Positions 7,721-16,609 of a DNA stretch of 34,692 nt are shown here, in pieces (within the stretch, counting starts at the first letter, position 1; every line of letters begins with the position of its first letter). A model generated the notes under the pieces. The model ran no database searches, was not told the origin of the DNA, and saw only the letters and a list, made by a program, of their open reading frames with translations. This stretch comes from JAWLGJ01 sp041685145. Its GTDB lineage: Bacteria; Pseudomonadota; Alphaproteobacteria; Rhodospirillales; Magnetospirillaceae. A program made the position numbers and the translations under genes. The stretch is from the NCBI GenBank assembly GCA_041685145.1, contig JAWLGJ010000029.1:1-34692 (forward strand), read 5' to 3'.

Positions 7721-9196
7721 CTAGGGAACCAGAACGAACATTCGCTTCTCGCCGTTCCTGGCCAGCGTCGCCAGCAGATCCTCGTGGACCTTGCCGACCG
7801 CCACCGCCACCACGACCAGCTCGCGGGGAAGGTCGGGCTCGGCGGGCGCCACCGTCTCGGGCGCCCTCGCCGTGGCGGTGGCGTCGCCGCCGCTGGTCAG
7901 CCGGCGCAGCGGTGGTTGCAGGAAGGGCGAGGCGGTGATCACCGCGCCGCCGACGAAGGGCTCGTCCTGCGCCAGCGCCTTGAACTCCAGCGCGCGGCGG
8001 TCGCGGCGCACGGCAAAGCGGCGCTGCTGGTCGAGCAGCAGCTCCACCGGCAGCCCGCTGGTGGTGCAGGCGGCGGCAATGCCGACGGCGGCCTTCTGCG
8101 CGGTGAGCGGGTCGTCGATGCCGGCGACGCGAATCCAGATGTCGCGCCGCCCTTCGATGAGCCCCATGCGGGCGCCGGCGGCGGCGGCGAACGAGGCGGC
8201 GCCCCGCAGGGGCAGCCGCCGGTCCGTTCCGGCCCAAGGGCCGGACAGCGCCGGCGGCACCCGCCCAAGGAACCGGCTGCCGACGACCCGCGTCATGTCC
8301 ATGCTGGTCCGGGCGGTGCTGCCGAAGGTGTCGAGGACGATGATCAGCAGGATGCAGGAGAGGAATCCGATCGTGCCGCCGGCGACGCCGGCCGGAACCA
8401 CCTTGGGAGAGGCCGGATGCAGCGGCGGCACCGCCGGGTCGATGACGCGCACCTGCTCGATGGTGGCTTCGCCCGCCAGCTCCAGCTCGATCAACTGACT
8501 GCGCAGGTTGGTCGCCCCCTGGGGGTCGAGCTGCACCTGCCGTTTCGCCAGTTCGGCCTTGAGTTCGGCGATCAGGGCGGCGGCAGAGCCCTCCTGCAGC
8601 TCGCGGACGCGCTGGACATAGGCTTCGGCGACGGTGTTGGCGATGGTGGCGGCCGCCTGCGGCGTCGCCGCGTGCGCCGCGATCTGCATGATGTAGGAAT
8701 TCTCGACCAGGGCGACGTCGAGGGCCTTGCGGATGCCGTTCACCGCCTTTTCGTGGGGGTCCGCCTCCGCGGCCGTGCCGGTGTTGATGGCCTTGTAGGC
8801 GGCGCGCAGCGAGGCGACGGCCTGCCCCGCCAGGCCGCGCAGCAGGCCTGGTTCCGCCTCCGCCTCCGCCTCCGCCTCCTCCGGCGGGGCCTCGTGCTCA
8901 AGGCGCTCAAGGGTCAACTCCGCCACCCGCCGGCTGAGCAGATATTCGACGTGCGTCTGCATCATCACGTCGGCGGGATTGTCGCCCCGGCCGCTGCCGT
9001 CGCGGAGAAAGCGCCGCGAAAACGACAGCTCCGCCTCGGACGGCAGGATCGTGACGCTGGCCGTGGCGATGTAGACCGGCAGATGCACGAGGAACACCCA
9101 GGCGAGGGCGCCGGCGCCGACCGCCGCCGCAAGGGTGCCGGCGACGACGAGGCGCCGGTACTGGACGAGAAGCTCAAGGTAATGTTGCAGAATCAT
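7721..9196 (-). CDS. Wzz/ExoP-type polysaccharide chain-length determinant
   Basis: The protein has 491 residues from ATG 9196. There is one transmembrane helix near residues 15-40 and a second near residue 270-295, just after the proline-rich IDPAVPPLHPASPK segment that marks Wzz/PCP proteins. An Ala-Glu repeat (EAEAEAEAE) sits in the periplasmic part. The roughly 190-residue cytoplasmic tail has no Walker A or tyrosine cluster, so it is not an obvious BY-kinase. It would set EPS chain length together with the OPX protein. ATG 9196 overlaps the upstream TGA as ATGA; an in-frame GTG at 9208 is an alternative start. No strong ribosome-binding site is seen, consistent with coupling. Confidence 0.88.
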   Translation of the reverse strand: MILQHYLELLVQYRRLVVAGTLAAAVGAGALAWVFLVHLPVYIATASVTILPSEAELSFSRRFLRDGSGRGDNPADVMMQTHVEYLLSRRVAELTLERLEHEAPPEEAEAEAEAEPGLLRGLAGQAVASLRAAYKAINTGTAAEADPHEKAVNGIRKALDVALVENSYIMQIAAHAATPQAAATIANTVAEAYVQRVRELQEGSAAALIAELKAELAKRQVQLDPQGATNLRSQLIELELAGEATIEQVRVIDPAVPPLHPASPKVVPAGVAGGTIGFLSCILLIIVLDTFGSTARTSMDMTRVVGSRFLGRVPPALSGPWAGTDRRLPLRGAASFAAAAGARMGLIEGRRDIWIRVAGIDDPLTAQKAAVGIAAACTTSGLPVELLLDQQRRFAVRRDRRALEFKALAQDEPFVGGAVITASPFLQPPLRRLTSGGDATATARAPETVAPAEPDLPRELVVVAVAVGKVHEDLLATLARNGEKRMFVLVP

Positions 9197-11661
9197 CGCA
9201 GCGTCCACGTGTCCAACGGTTGCCCTCCCTGCGGATCCCGCATCGCCGTGGGCCGTCGCCCCGCGCCCCCGTCCGGGGCCACCTTCACCTCGACCACATC
9301 TCCGGGCCGGAGGGGCGAGGATTTGCCCGCGGCGATGGTGGTCGCGGCGCCGTCCTCGACGCGGACGATCAGGAAGGTGACGTCGCCGCCCCCCTCGACG
9401 ACCTCGTTGGGACTGGCCTCGGAGAGCGCCGCGAGCGCCTGCCGGGCGCCGGCAACGCGGGCGCGCGCCTGCTCGGTCTCGACCTCGATCCGCAGGCGTT
9501 CCCTCAGCAAGTCCCGTTGCCGTTCGTTGCGCAGCACCTGGGCCTGCCTCTCCAGGTCGACGATCTGGCGCCGGGCGCGCGAGAGATAGGCGGTGGCGTC
9601 GTGGCGCTCGGACTTGGTGCCGGCGACGATGCGCCTCAGATCGAGCAGCCGGCTGCTCGTCGCCAAGCCGCGCGAGGCCAGCCCCTCGATTTTCTCAAGC
9701 TCGGCCTCTATGGTTTCGACCTGGGCGCCAAGCGCCAGGATCTGGCCCTTCAGGGCCTCGATCTCGTTGTCGAGGTGGGCGCGCTCCTCGGCGATGTTCG
9801 CAAGCTCTTGATCCAGCGCCGCCCGCTCCTGGGCCAGAATCGCCTCCTCGCGTGCCACCAGCCGGCTCACCGTCGGCGCTTGCGCGCGCGGCCCCAGTTC
9901 CGAAGGCAGCGTCAAGGTGACGTCGCCGGCGAGGGCCGCGTCCAGGGCGGCGCCCCGGATCAGCGCCGCGGTGAGGTCGTTTCGCGCCATCTGCAACTCG
10001 TGCTGGGTGTCGGCCACGCGCGACGCCAGGGACTGGGGCAGGCGGCGCAGCGACGGCGTGCCGCCGGCGTTGGCGTAGGCGTGCAGCACCTTCATGCCCG
10101 GCGAGAAGGGCAGTTCGCCCGGGCTGCTGACGTCGCCCACCACGAAAACCGGGCGGTAACTGGCCACGGAAACGGTCACCGGCGCCTCGTAGTCGAGAAG
10201 CTGCGACAAGCGCGCCTTGACGTCGCGCTCCAGCGCATCGATGGCGCGGCCGGCCGCGGGGGTGGCGCCGATCAGCGGCAGGCGCACCATGCCGTCGGGC
10301 CCGATCTGGAATTCTCCGTTGACGTCGCTGCGGCCAAAGGCGGTTACGGCGATGCGGTCGCCCGCCGCCAGTTCGTAGCCGGATTCGGAGGCATCGGCGG
10401 CGGTCGCCGGCGGCGGCGCGGCGACGAGCAGGGTCGCGGCCACCACCACCGCCGTCAGCCGCGCCATCGCGCCCTTGCGCCGGCGCGTCGCCGCCGCCGC
10501 CGGCGATCGCTTGCCGCCCCCGTCGCCCGCGTCGCGGCGCTCGGCGATCCGTTCGAAAAGGTCGGCGAAGCCGTTGACGGCCGTGCGCACATGGAAGGGC
10601 TCCGCCCGCTGGGGGCCCTGCCGCCGGAAACGCCCGGCGAGGTCGTCGTCCAGGGCCAGACGGCGCATCCCCTCGGCCAGGGTGTCGGCATCCCGCGGCG
10701 GCACGAGCAGGCCGAAGGCGCCGTCGTCGAGGACCAGCCGCGGCCCGACCGGGCAGTCCGTCGCCACGATGGGCATTCCGGCCGCCAGCGCCTCGACCAG
10801 CACGTTGGGAAAGCCCTCGCGGCGGGAGGACAGCACGAAGACGCGCCCCGCGCCCAGGGTGCCGATGGGATCATGCACAAAGCCGGGCATCGCCACGCGG
10901 TCGGCAACGTCGAGGCGGTGACAGAGGCGTTCGAGGTCGGGGCGCCCGGGGCCGTCGCCGCAGATGGTGAGTTGGGCGCCGGGAAGCTGCCGGGCGACGC
11001 GGGCGAAGGCGGCGATCAGCAGATCGAAGCCCTTTTCCGGCACCATCCGCCCCGCCGTCAGGAAGGCGGGGCCGGGGGGCGCCGGGTGCCGCGGCGCGGC
11101 CGTCGCCGCCGGGCGCTCGTCGAGAACGGGGTTGGGCAGGGCGACCACGGGCAGCGCCGGCCGCCGCAGGATGCGGCGCAGGTCGTCGCCAAGCTGCGCG
11201 GCCGGCACGGCGATCGCCGCCGCGCGCGGATAAAGCCAGCGCATCAGCGGCAACCGCAGGAGTCGTGCCTTGGCGTCGGCGAGGTACGGGCCCAGCGGCG
11301 TGTGCTCGCTGGCCACCACCGCCGGCGGGCGCGCCAGCATCCGCGCCGCCGCCAGGCTGGCGATGTTGGCGGCGTTGGTGCCGCCATAGACGACTTCGGC
11401 CCGCATCGCCGTGAAGGTCGCGGCCAGGCGCGGCGGCAGCCGCCGGGCGGGCACGCCGCCGAGGCCCCGGCAGGCGACGTCGGGCGGGAGTCGGTCCAGC
11501 AGGGGGCCGCGTCGGTCGAACAGGACCAGACCCGGCGCGAAGCGCGAACGGTCGAGATGGGTCAGCAGGTTGAGGACGATCCGTTCGACGCCGCCCGCCT
11601 CGAAATGCGGCAGCACGAACACCACGTTGCGACGGTTTGGCTGGGCGTGACCCTCGGGCAT
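9193..11661 (-). CDS. Family 4 glycosyltransferase joined in frame to an ExoF-like outer-membrane export (OPX) protein
   Basis: This is one uninterrupted frame of 822 codons. Residues 1 to about 385 are a GT-B glycosyltransferase: HFEAGGVERIVLNL near residue 18, TAGRMVPEKGFDLL and the donor motif REGFPNVLVEALAAGMP. Met399 starts a Sec-type signal peptide ending near PPPATAADA. A polysaccharide-export (Wza/ExoF) domain follows with YELAAGDRIAV and VFVVGDVSSPGELPF, then a long coiled coil (about residues 600-760) and a short beta domain. The second part alone is 424 residues, close to the length I recall for rhizobial ExoF. It could be a true fusion, cytoplasmic enzyme then periplasmic protein, or two genes whose intervening stop was lost. 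GAGAGGA precedes the ATG at 11661. Confidence 0.8.
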   Translation of the reverse strand: MPEGHAQPNRRNVVFVLPHFEAGGVERIVLNLLTHLDRSRFAPGLVLFDRRGPLLDRLPPDVACRGLGGVPARRLPPRLAATFTAMRAEVVYGGTNAANIASLAAARMLARPPAVVASEHTPLGPYLADAKARLLRLPLMRWLYPRAAAIAVPAAQLGDDLRRILRRPALPVVALPNPVLDERPAATAAPRHPAPPGPAFLTAGRMVPEKGFDLLIAAFARVARQLPGAQLTICGDGPGRPDLERLCHRLDVADRVAMPGFVHDPIGTLGAGRVFVLSSRREGFPNVLVEALAAGMPIVATDCPVGPRLVLDDGAFGLLVPPRDADTLAEGMRRLALDDDLAGRFRRQGPQRAEPFHVRTAVNGFADLFERIAERRDAGDGGGKRSPAAAATRRRKGAMARLTAVVVAATLLVAAPPPATAADASESGYELAAGDRIAVTAFGRSDVNGEFQIGPDGMVRLPLIGATPAAGRAIDALERDVKARLSQLLDYEAPVTVSVASYRPVFVVGDVSSPGELPFSPGMKVLHAYANAGGTPSLRRLPQSLASRVADTQHELQMARNDLTAALIRGAALDAALAGDVTLTLPSELGPRAQAPTVSRLVAREEAILAQERAALDQELANIAEERAHLDNEIEALKGQILALGAQVETIEAELEKIEGLASRGLATSSRLLDLRRIVAGTKSERHDATAYLSRARRQIVDLERQAQVLRNERQRDLLRERLRIEVETEQARARVAGARQALAALSEASPNEVVEGGGDVTFLIVRVEDGAATTIAAGKSSPLRPGDVVEVKVAPDGGAGRRPTAMRDPQGGQPLDTWTLR
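10465..10482 (-). promoter_or_regulatory. Possible internal start for the OPX protein
   Basis: The ATG at 10467 (Met399 of the long frame) is preceded by AAGGG about five bases upstream and is followed directly by a signal peptide. In the neighbouring frame a stop at 10455-10457 would end a frameshifted glycosyltransferase just past this ATG, as expected for two overlapping genes. This site may therefore start a separate OPX protein of 424 residues. Confidence 0.55.
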
Positions 11662-11697
11662 CGATTCCTCTCGGCGGACGGCGGCGGACGTCTGGGT

Positions 11698-12600
11698 TCA
11701 GTTGAAGGACCGCGTTCCGGGGGGGTTACAGGCGCGGGCGAGGTCCTCCCGGTCAGTGTGCGGGTCGAGCAGTCGGTTGCCGGATGTGCTTATGGAGACG
11801 CCGGGCCGGTGGTAGTCGCCGTCGATCCGCAACGCCCGCTCCGGCGCCACCGCCAGCCGGTTGTCCCGGATGACGAACGTGTGGACCAGCATCGCGAAGT
11901 CCGGCACCCCCAGCAGGTCGATGCCGCCGCGGCGGTGACGGCGGCCGACGTCGGCGACGGTGTTCGCCTCGATCACCAACCGGTCGCTGGCGCCGGGCAT
12001 GTGATCGGCGTAATAGGCGATGCCGCTCTTGCCCGTGCCGATGACGACATTGCCGCGCACGGTCCCGGAACTGCGCACCGAAATGCCGTTTCCGTCGCGG
12101 CTGCCGGTGACGCGGTTGTCCGCGATCAGGAAATCCGTGCTCTGTACGTAGATGCCGTGATGGAGGCCGGCGTCGCCGTCGAGCCCGGTTTCGCTGATGG
12201 CGTTTTCGGCAATGACCAGTCCGGGATGGTCGACGCCGCGCGCGTGGCGCTGGGCCACCGAGATGCCGTCGCCTCCGATGCGGGCGATGCGGTTGCCGAC
12301 GATGGCCACGCCGCGTGTCGACCCTCGCGCGCTGAGATGGACGCCGGCCCGCGACACGTCCTCGATCCGGCTCCCTTCGATTCGGACGTTCTCGACGTTC
12401 TTGAGAAAAATGCCGCTGCCCTGGACATCGCGAACGACGACGTTCCTCACCAGGGTGTCGTTCCATTCCGCCCCTTCCAGCCGCAGGGTCTCCTCGAAGG
12501 TCCGGTCCTCGATGACCCGGGCGAAGTCGCCGGCCGCCGCCGCCGGCAGGGCCGCCGCGGCAAGATAAAGGCCCAGGAACCAGTGCTGGAAATGAGTCAT
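11698..12600 (-). CDS. Sec-exported parallel beta-helix protein, likely EPS epimerase or lyase
   Basis: The protein has 300 residues. Residues 1-23 form a clear signal peptide (hydrophobic core then AAAAG), so it acts in the periplasm or outside. The rest is a right-handed beta-helix with repeats such as NVRIEGSRIEDVS and HGIYVQSTDFLIADN. Long stretches match the N-terminal domain of the RTX protein at 1-1678, including GIYVQSTDFLI and DGNGISVRSSG. This protein lacks the RTX tail. Known relatives include alginate epimerases, alginate lyases and NosD-like proteins; which activity applies is not visible. GGAAGGA lies just before the ATG. It sits between ugd and the OPX fusion, in the same direction. 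With UDP-glucuronate made next door, action on uronate residues of the EPS is plausible. Confidence 0.88.
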   Translation of the reverse strand: MTHFQHWFLGLYLAAAALPAAAAGDFARVIEDRTFEETLRLEGAEWNDTLVRNVVVRDVQGSGIFLKNVENVRIEGSRIEDVSRAGVHLSARGSTRGVAIVGNRIARIGGDGISVAQRHARGVDHPGLVIAENAISETGLDGDAGLHHGIYVQSTDFLIADNRVTGSRDGNGISVRSSGTVRGNVVIGTGKSGIAYYADHMPGASDRLVIEANTVADVGRRHRRGGIDLLGVPDFAMLVHTFVIRDNRLAVAPERALRIDGDYHRPGVSISTSGNRLLDPHTDREDLARACNPPGTRSFN

Positions 12601-12719
12601 CCGTCCTTCCCGTGCGGGTGCTCGCTGGCCGTCGAAGTCCCACCAATATGGCGGCGGGCCGGGGCGCCGGCGGAGTCATGACAAAGAGTGCTGTCGGACG
12701 GCATAGGCCGTCGCCGCCG

Positions 12720-14075
12720 CTAATCCGTCTCCACGGCCGTGGAGGCCGGCGCCGGCACGGCGGCGCGGCTGGTCCGGCCGATGGAGTGATAGGCGAAGCC
12801 CGCCGCCGCCACCTCGTCGGGGGCGTAGACGTTGCGCAGGTCCACGAACACCCGGCGACGGACCGCCCGGCCGAGGCGGGCGAGGTCCAGCGAGCGAAAC
12901 TGGTTCCACTCGGTGACGATGACCACGGCCTCGGCCTCCTCCGCCGCCTCGTAGGCGCTGCGGCACAGGACGAGGCCGTCGTCGAACAGCTTGCGGGCGT
13001 TGTCCATGCCGGCGGGATCATACGCGCGCACGACGGCGCCGAGCCCACGCAGGGCGGCGATGATGTCCAGCGCCGGGCTGTCGCGCAGATCGTCGGTGTT
13101 GGGCTTGAAGCTCAGCCCCAGGATGGCGATGGTGCGCCCGCGCACCGTGCCGCCGCAGGCGGCGACGATGCGCCGCGCCATGGCTTGCTTGCGTTCGGTG
13201 TTGATGCGGATCACCGCCTCGACCAGTTCCTGCCGGGCGCCGTGAAGGCGGCCGATGGCGGCCAGCGCGCGGGTGTCCTTGGGGAAGCACGAGCCGCCGA
13301 AGCCGGGGCTGGCGTGCAGGAACTTGGCGCCGATGCGCCCGTCGCGGCCCATGCTTCGCGCCACCTGCTGGATGTCGCCATCGACCGCCTCGCACAAATC
13401 GGCGACCTGGTTGATGAAGGTGATCTTGGTCGCCAGGAAGGCGTTCGAGGCGTATTTGGTGAGTTCGGCGGTCTCCAGGCCCATTTCGTCGATGGGGCAG
13501 CCGATCAGGTAAAGCGGCCGGTAGAGGCGCCGCATCAGGGTGATCGCGCGCTCGCTCTCGGCGCCGATGACGACGCGGTCGGGACGCATGAAATCGGCCA
13601 CGGCCGAACCCTCGCGCAGGAACTCGGGGTTGGACACGCAGTCGAAATCGGCGGCGGGATTGACGTCGCGGATGATCGCCTCCACGCGGCGCGAGGTGCC
13701 GATGGGAACCGTGGATTTGGTGACCACCACCGTATAGCCGTCGAGGCTGCGGCCGATGTCGGCCGCGGCGTCGTGGACGGCGGAGACGTCCGGTTCATCG
13801 CCCTCCGCCGCCGGCGGCGTGCCGACGGCGATGAACACCGCCTGGGCGCCGGCGACGGCGGCGGCGGTGTCGGTGGTGAAGTTCAGGCGCCCCGCCTCGC
13901 TGTTCGAGATCACCAGTTCGGAAAGCGACGGCTCGTAGATCGGCACCACGCCGAGCCGGAGCGCCTCGATCTTGCTGGCGTCGTTGTCGACGCACCACAC
14001 GTCGAAGCCGTATTCGGACATGCAGGCGCCGGTCACGAGGCCGACATAGCCGGTGCCGATAATGGCGATCTTCAT
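12720..14075 (-). CDS. ugd: UDP-glucose 6-dehydrogenase
   Basis: This 451-residue enzyme oxidises UDP-glucose to UDP-glucuronate with two NAD. The N-terminal Rossmann motif is IGTGYVGLVTG, and IYEPSLSELV follows. The catalytic cysteine lies in GFGGSCFPKDT near residue 262. The C-terminal UDP-binding domain has LGLSFKPNTDDLRDSPA. Length is typical. ATG 14075 is preceded by AGGGAG about seven bases away; upstream extension of the frame is a shadow of the glycosyltransferase gene. The UDP-glucuronate indicates that the EPS is probably acidic. Confidence 0.97.
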   Translation of the reverse strand: MKIAIIGTGYVGLVTGACMSEYGFDVWCVDNDASKIEALRLGVVPIYEPSLSELVISNSEAGRLNFTTDTAAAVAGAQAVFIAVGTPPAAEGDEPDVSAVHDAAADIGRSLDGYTVVVTKSTVPIGTSRRVEAIIRDVNPAADFDCVSNPEFLREGSAVADFMRPDRVVIGAESERAITLMRRLYRPLYLIGCPIDEMGLETAELTKYASNAFLATKITFINQVADLCEAVDGDIQQVARSMGRDGRIGAKFLHASPGFGGSCFPKDTRALAAIGRLHGARQELVEAVIRINTERKQAMARRIVAACGGTVRGRTIAILGLSFKPNTDDLRDSPALDIIAALRGLGAVVRAYDPAGMDNARKLFDDGLVLCRSAYEAAEEAEAVVIVTEWNQFRSLDLARLGRAVRRRVFVDLRNVYAPDEVAAAGFAYHSIGRTSRAAVPAPASTAVETD

Positions 14076-14113
14076 GGAATTCTCCCTGTCCGAGGATGTC
14101 GCTGGTGCCTCCG

Positions 14114-15277
14114 TCACGCCCCCGGCGGCTCGCCGGCCGCCGCGGCATTGCGCACGGGCGTCCATCGGTGGCTGTGGCGGCCGAGGGCGACGCGGGCCAG
14201 GCCCAGGGCCATGGCGAGCTGCGTCTCGAAGGCGAAGAAGACCATCGCGCTGCCCGGCAGGCGATTCAGGGGCGGCACCACCGCCGCCAGCGCCCAGCCG
14301 TACAGGGCCAGTTGCGCCGCGAGAACGCCGGCGTAGAACCCGTGCCGCGGCGCCAGCAGGGCCGACAGCACCAGCAGCGCGACGAGCAGCGCCGGCACCA
14401 TGCGGCGCAGCACCTTGTGACAGAACAATTGCAGCGAATAGACGCCGTGGCGGAAGGGGTTGAGCAGGGCCCGCCGGGCCAGCAGGCCGCGCCAGCCGCG
14501 CTCGGTCGAGCGCACCCGTCGGCGAAACTCGCCGCGGGTGTCGCCGCTGACCGTCTCGACGGTCACCGCCGCCGGCTCGAACGCCAGGCGCCGGCCCCGC
14601 GCCACCACCTGCGTGGAGATGAAGAAGTCGTCGGCCACCGACAGCGGCACCGGGCCGAGAAGGCAACGGCGAACCGCGTACAGCGATCCCTGCGCCGACA
14701 CCACGCCGCCCAGGCGGCTCTCGGCACGTTTGAGGGCGTTGTCATAGCGCCAGTAAAGCGATTCGGCCCAGCCCAGCCAGCCGCTGCGCCGGCGCGCGAT
14801 CGCCGGGGCGCCGCACACCCCCCCCACGGCGGGGTCGCCGAAGCGGTCCAGAAGCGCCTTCAACGCCCCGTCGGCAAACTGGCTGTTGGCGTCCGAGAAC
14901 ACCACTACATCGCCGGCGACGTCCTCCAGCGCGTGATTCAAGGCCGCGATCTTGCCGACGTGGTGCGGGATTTCCGTCAGCGCGACGCGGGAATCGCCGC
15001 AGGCGCGGACGCGCGCGGCGGTGCGGTCGGTGGACCCGTCCGACACCACCCGGACCGACAGCCGGTGCGGGGCCACGTCCTGGGCCAGGGCATTGGCCAG
15101 TTTCGCGCCGATGCAGTCCTCCTCGTTGTGGGCGGCGATGAGCAGGGTGGCGTCGAGGGGCCGCGGCGCGGGCCCGCGGCGCCGCGGCAACAGCTTCGCC
15201 ACCGTGACGATCACGAGCCCATAGCCGGCAACGGTCACGAAGATGGCGCCCGCCACCAGCCAGAACAGTGTGCTCAT
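14114..15277 (-). CDS. Membrane-bound glycosyltransferase family 2
   Basis: The protein has 387 residues. One N-terminal transmembrane helix (residues 4-28) is followed by a GT-A domain: LLIAAHNEEDCIG, VVSDGSTDRT, the metal-binding VFSDANSQF, and the acceptor motif SVADDFFIS. An RSTERGW segment takes the place of the QxxRW motif of processive enzymes. Three hydrophobic helices follow from residue 290 onward. It resembles inner-membrane transferases of EPS loci that extend the lipid-linked sugar. GGAGGTACGGAGGA directly precedes the ATG, a strong ribosome-binding region. It lies 28 bp after the phosphoglycosyl transferase and 38 bp before ugd. Confidence 0.9.
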   Translation of the reverse strand: MSTLFWLVAGAIFVTVAGYGLVIVTVAKLLPRRRGPAPRPLDATLLIAAHNEEDCIGAKLANALAQDVAPHRLSVRVVSDGSTDRTAARVRACGDSRVALTEIPHHVGKIAALNHALEDVAGDVVVFSDANSQFADGALKALLDRFGDPAVGGVCGAPAIARRRSGWLGWAESLYWRYDNALKRAESRLGGVVSAQGSLYAVRRCLLGPVPLSVADDFFISTQVVARGRRLAFEPAAVTVETVSGDTRGEFRRRVRSTERGWRGLLARRALLNPFRHGVYSLQLFCHKVLRRMVPALLVALLVLSALLAPRHGFYAGVLAAQLALYGWALAAVVPPLNRLPGSAMVFFAFETQLAMALGLARVALGRHSHRWTPVRNAAAAGEPPGA

Positions 15278-15305
15278 TCCTCCGTACCTCCGGTGCCGGG
15301 GCCGG

Positions 15306-16463
15306 TCAGCGCACCAGGACGCCGCCCAGCATGTATCGCTGGATCAGGTAGTCGTGGAGCGGCGACGCCGGGCGGTAGCGCAGCGTGTAGCGGTACATGC
15401 GGCGCCTTCCGGCCGGGCCGTCGCCGACCTGCCGCGAATCGAGGACGACGGCGGTGCAGCGCGCGCTTTTCCAGCGGCCGCCGCGAAAGCGGAAGCCGCG
15501 GCGCAGGCTGACGCTGTAGGGGCCGCTTGACGCCAGGGGCTGCGGGCTTTGCAGGCGCAGGGTGCTGCGGTCGATGCTCAGCAACTCCATGCCCACCTGC
15601 GCGCCCTCCGGCATCGCCACGCGCGCGGCGCCGGCATAGGGGCGCGCGCCGGCCGGCGCCGCGCCCCGCCGCGTCCACGCCACCCACTGGCGGCCCAGCA
15701 CGCGCAGCGTCCAGGAGCCGACGGCGCAGGCCGTGATGGCCAAGAAAAGCACCTCCTGCACCAGGTTGACGTGGCGCCGGCACAACATGGCGTTGATGCG
15801 GGCGCGGATGGCCTTGTCGGCGCCGTGCGGCATCAGGGCCTGCGTGTAGCCAACCAGGCCGGGCTTCACCTTGAAGCGGGCGTCGTAGCCGCGGATGCTG
15901 CGGCGGCAGTGGGCGGCGATGCCGGGCCGCACCGGTCGCGGGCCCAGCAGATTCATGTCGCCGGCGAGGACGTTGAAGAGCTGTGGCAACTCGTCGAGGC
16001 GGGTGTCGCGCAGGTGCCTGCCCAACCGCGTTTCGACGCGCGTCCCCGGCGGCAGAACCCTGTCGCGGGTGAGGCGGGCGGCGTCGTTGCGCAGGGTCTT
16101 GAATTTGATGATGTGAAAGGGCCGGCCCTTCCGGCCGATGCGCTCGCCGCGGTAAAAGATGTTGCGCGGGCCCTGCGACAGTGCCAGGGCGGCCGCAAGG
16201 CCCAGCAGAACCGGCAGGCAAAGGACGATGAGCGGCACAACGAGGGCGAGGTTCCACGCCCGGTACACGGCCGGGTTGCGCGGCACATAGCCGCTCATCC
16301 GCACCACGCGCCGAAAGCGCCGGGCGCGCCGGCCGCCGACACCTCGTCGCGGCCCGGACGGCGGCGGCGGCTCCGGTGGCGCCGGCCGGCGGACGGCGGC
16401 GCCGTCGGCATCGAGGGGCGGAAGCTCCGGCGGGCTCGTTTCGGCTTGGCGAAAGGCGCGCAT
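15306..16463 (-). CDS. Polyprenyl-phosphate sugar-1-phosphate transferase (ExoY/WbaP type) with PilZ-like tail
   Basis: The protein has 385 residues. An Arg/Pro-rich N-terminal segment of about 55 residues precedes a membrane helix (about 70-95) and the bacterial sugar transferase domain: FYRGERIGRKGRPF, IIKFKTLRNDA, RLDELPQLFNVLAGDMNLLGPRPV, and KPGLVGYTQ. It starts EPS assembly by moving hexose-1-phosphate onto undecaprenyl phosphate at the inner face of the membrane. The last 110 residues are an added beta-rich domain resembling PilZ (LLSIDRSTLRL, then YTLRYRPASPLHDYLIQRYM), but the RxxxR and G of the c-di-GMP motifs are not clear. ATG 16463 has GAGGA upstream; Met56 (16298) is an alternative. 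It is the first gene of the minus-strand EPS cluster. Confidence 0.9.
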   Translation of the reverse strand: MRAFRQAETSPPELPPLDADGAAVRRPAPPEPPPPSGPRRGVGGRRARRFRRVVRMSGYVPRNPAVYRAWNLALVVPLIVLCLPVLLGLAAALALSQGPRNIFYRGERIGRKGRPFHIIKFKTLRNDAARLTRDRVLPPGTRVETRLGRHLRDTRLDELPQLFNVLAGDMNLLGPRPVRPGIAAHCRRSIRGYDARFKVKPGLVGYTQALMPHGADKAIRARINAMLCRRHVNLVQEVLFLAITACAVGSWTLRVLGRQWVAWTRRGAAPAGARPYAGAARVAMPEGAQVGMELLSIDRSTLRLQSPQPLASSGPYSVSLRRGFRFRGGRWKSARCTAVVLDSRQVGDGPAGRRRMYRYTLRYRPASPLHDYLIQRYMLGGVLVR

Positions 16464-16588
16464 CCTCGTTCCTCATGCTTGGTCCAAGAGGTGCGGGGTG
16501 AAATCGCTTCGACGCCGAAAAGCTAGCGATGGAGCAGCAGGAAGAGACAGTTACGAAATGTGACCACGACAAGTTCTGTGTCGCGCGT

Positions 16589-16601
16589 TATTAGCGTAAT
16601 A
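16589..16601. promoter_or_regulatory. Perfect dyad, candidate operator
   Basis: TATTAGCGTAATA consists of five-base arms around GCG. It lies about 130 bp upstream of the phosphoglycosyl transferase start and about 215 bp upstream of the LuxR-type gene. Helix-turn-helix dimers of the NarL/LuxR class bind such short dyads, but no binding is shown. Confidence 0.4.
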
Positions 16602-16609
16602 CCTGGATT

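Noticed and set aside
9220..12681. 1153-codon plus-strand open frame
   Set aside because: It lies antisense to four well-supported genes and shows only Arg/Gly-rich low-complexity sequence, an effect of high GC codon use.
12697..12712. Hairpin after ugd as a terminator
   Set aside because: The six-base stem with CTAT loop is not followed by a T run, and the next gene lies in the same direction.
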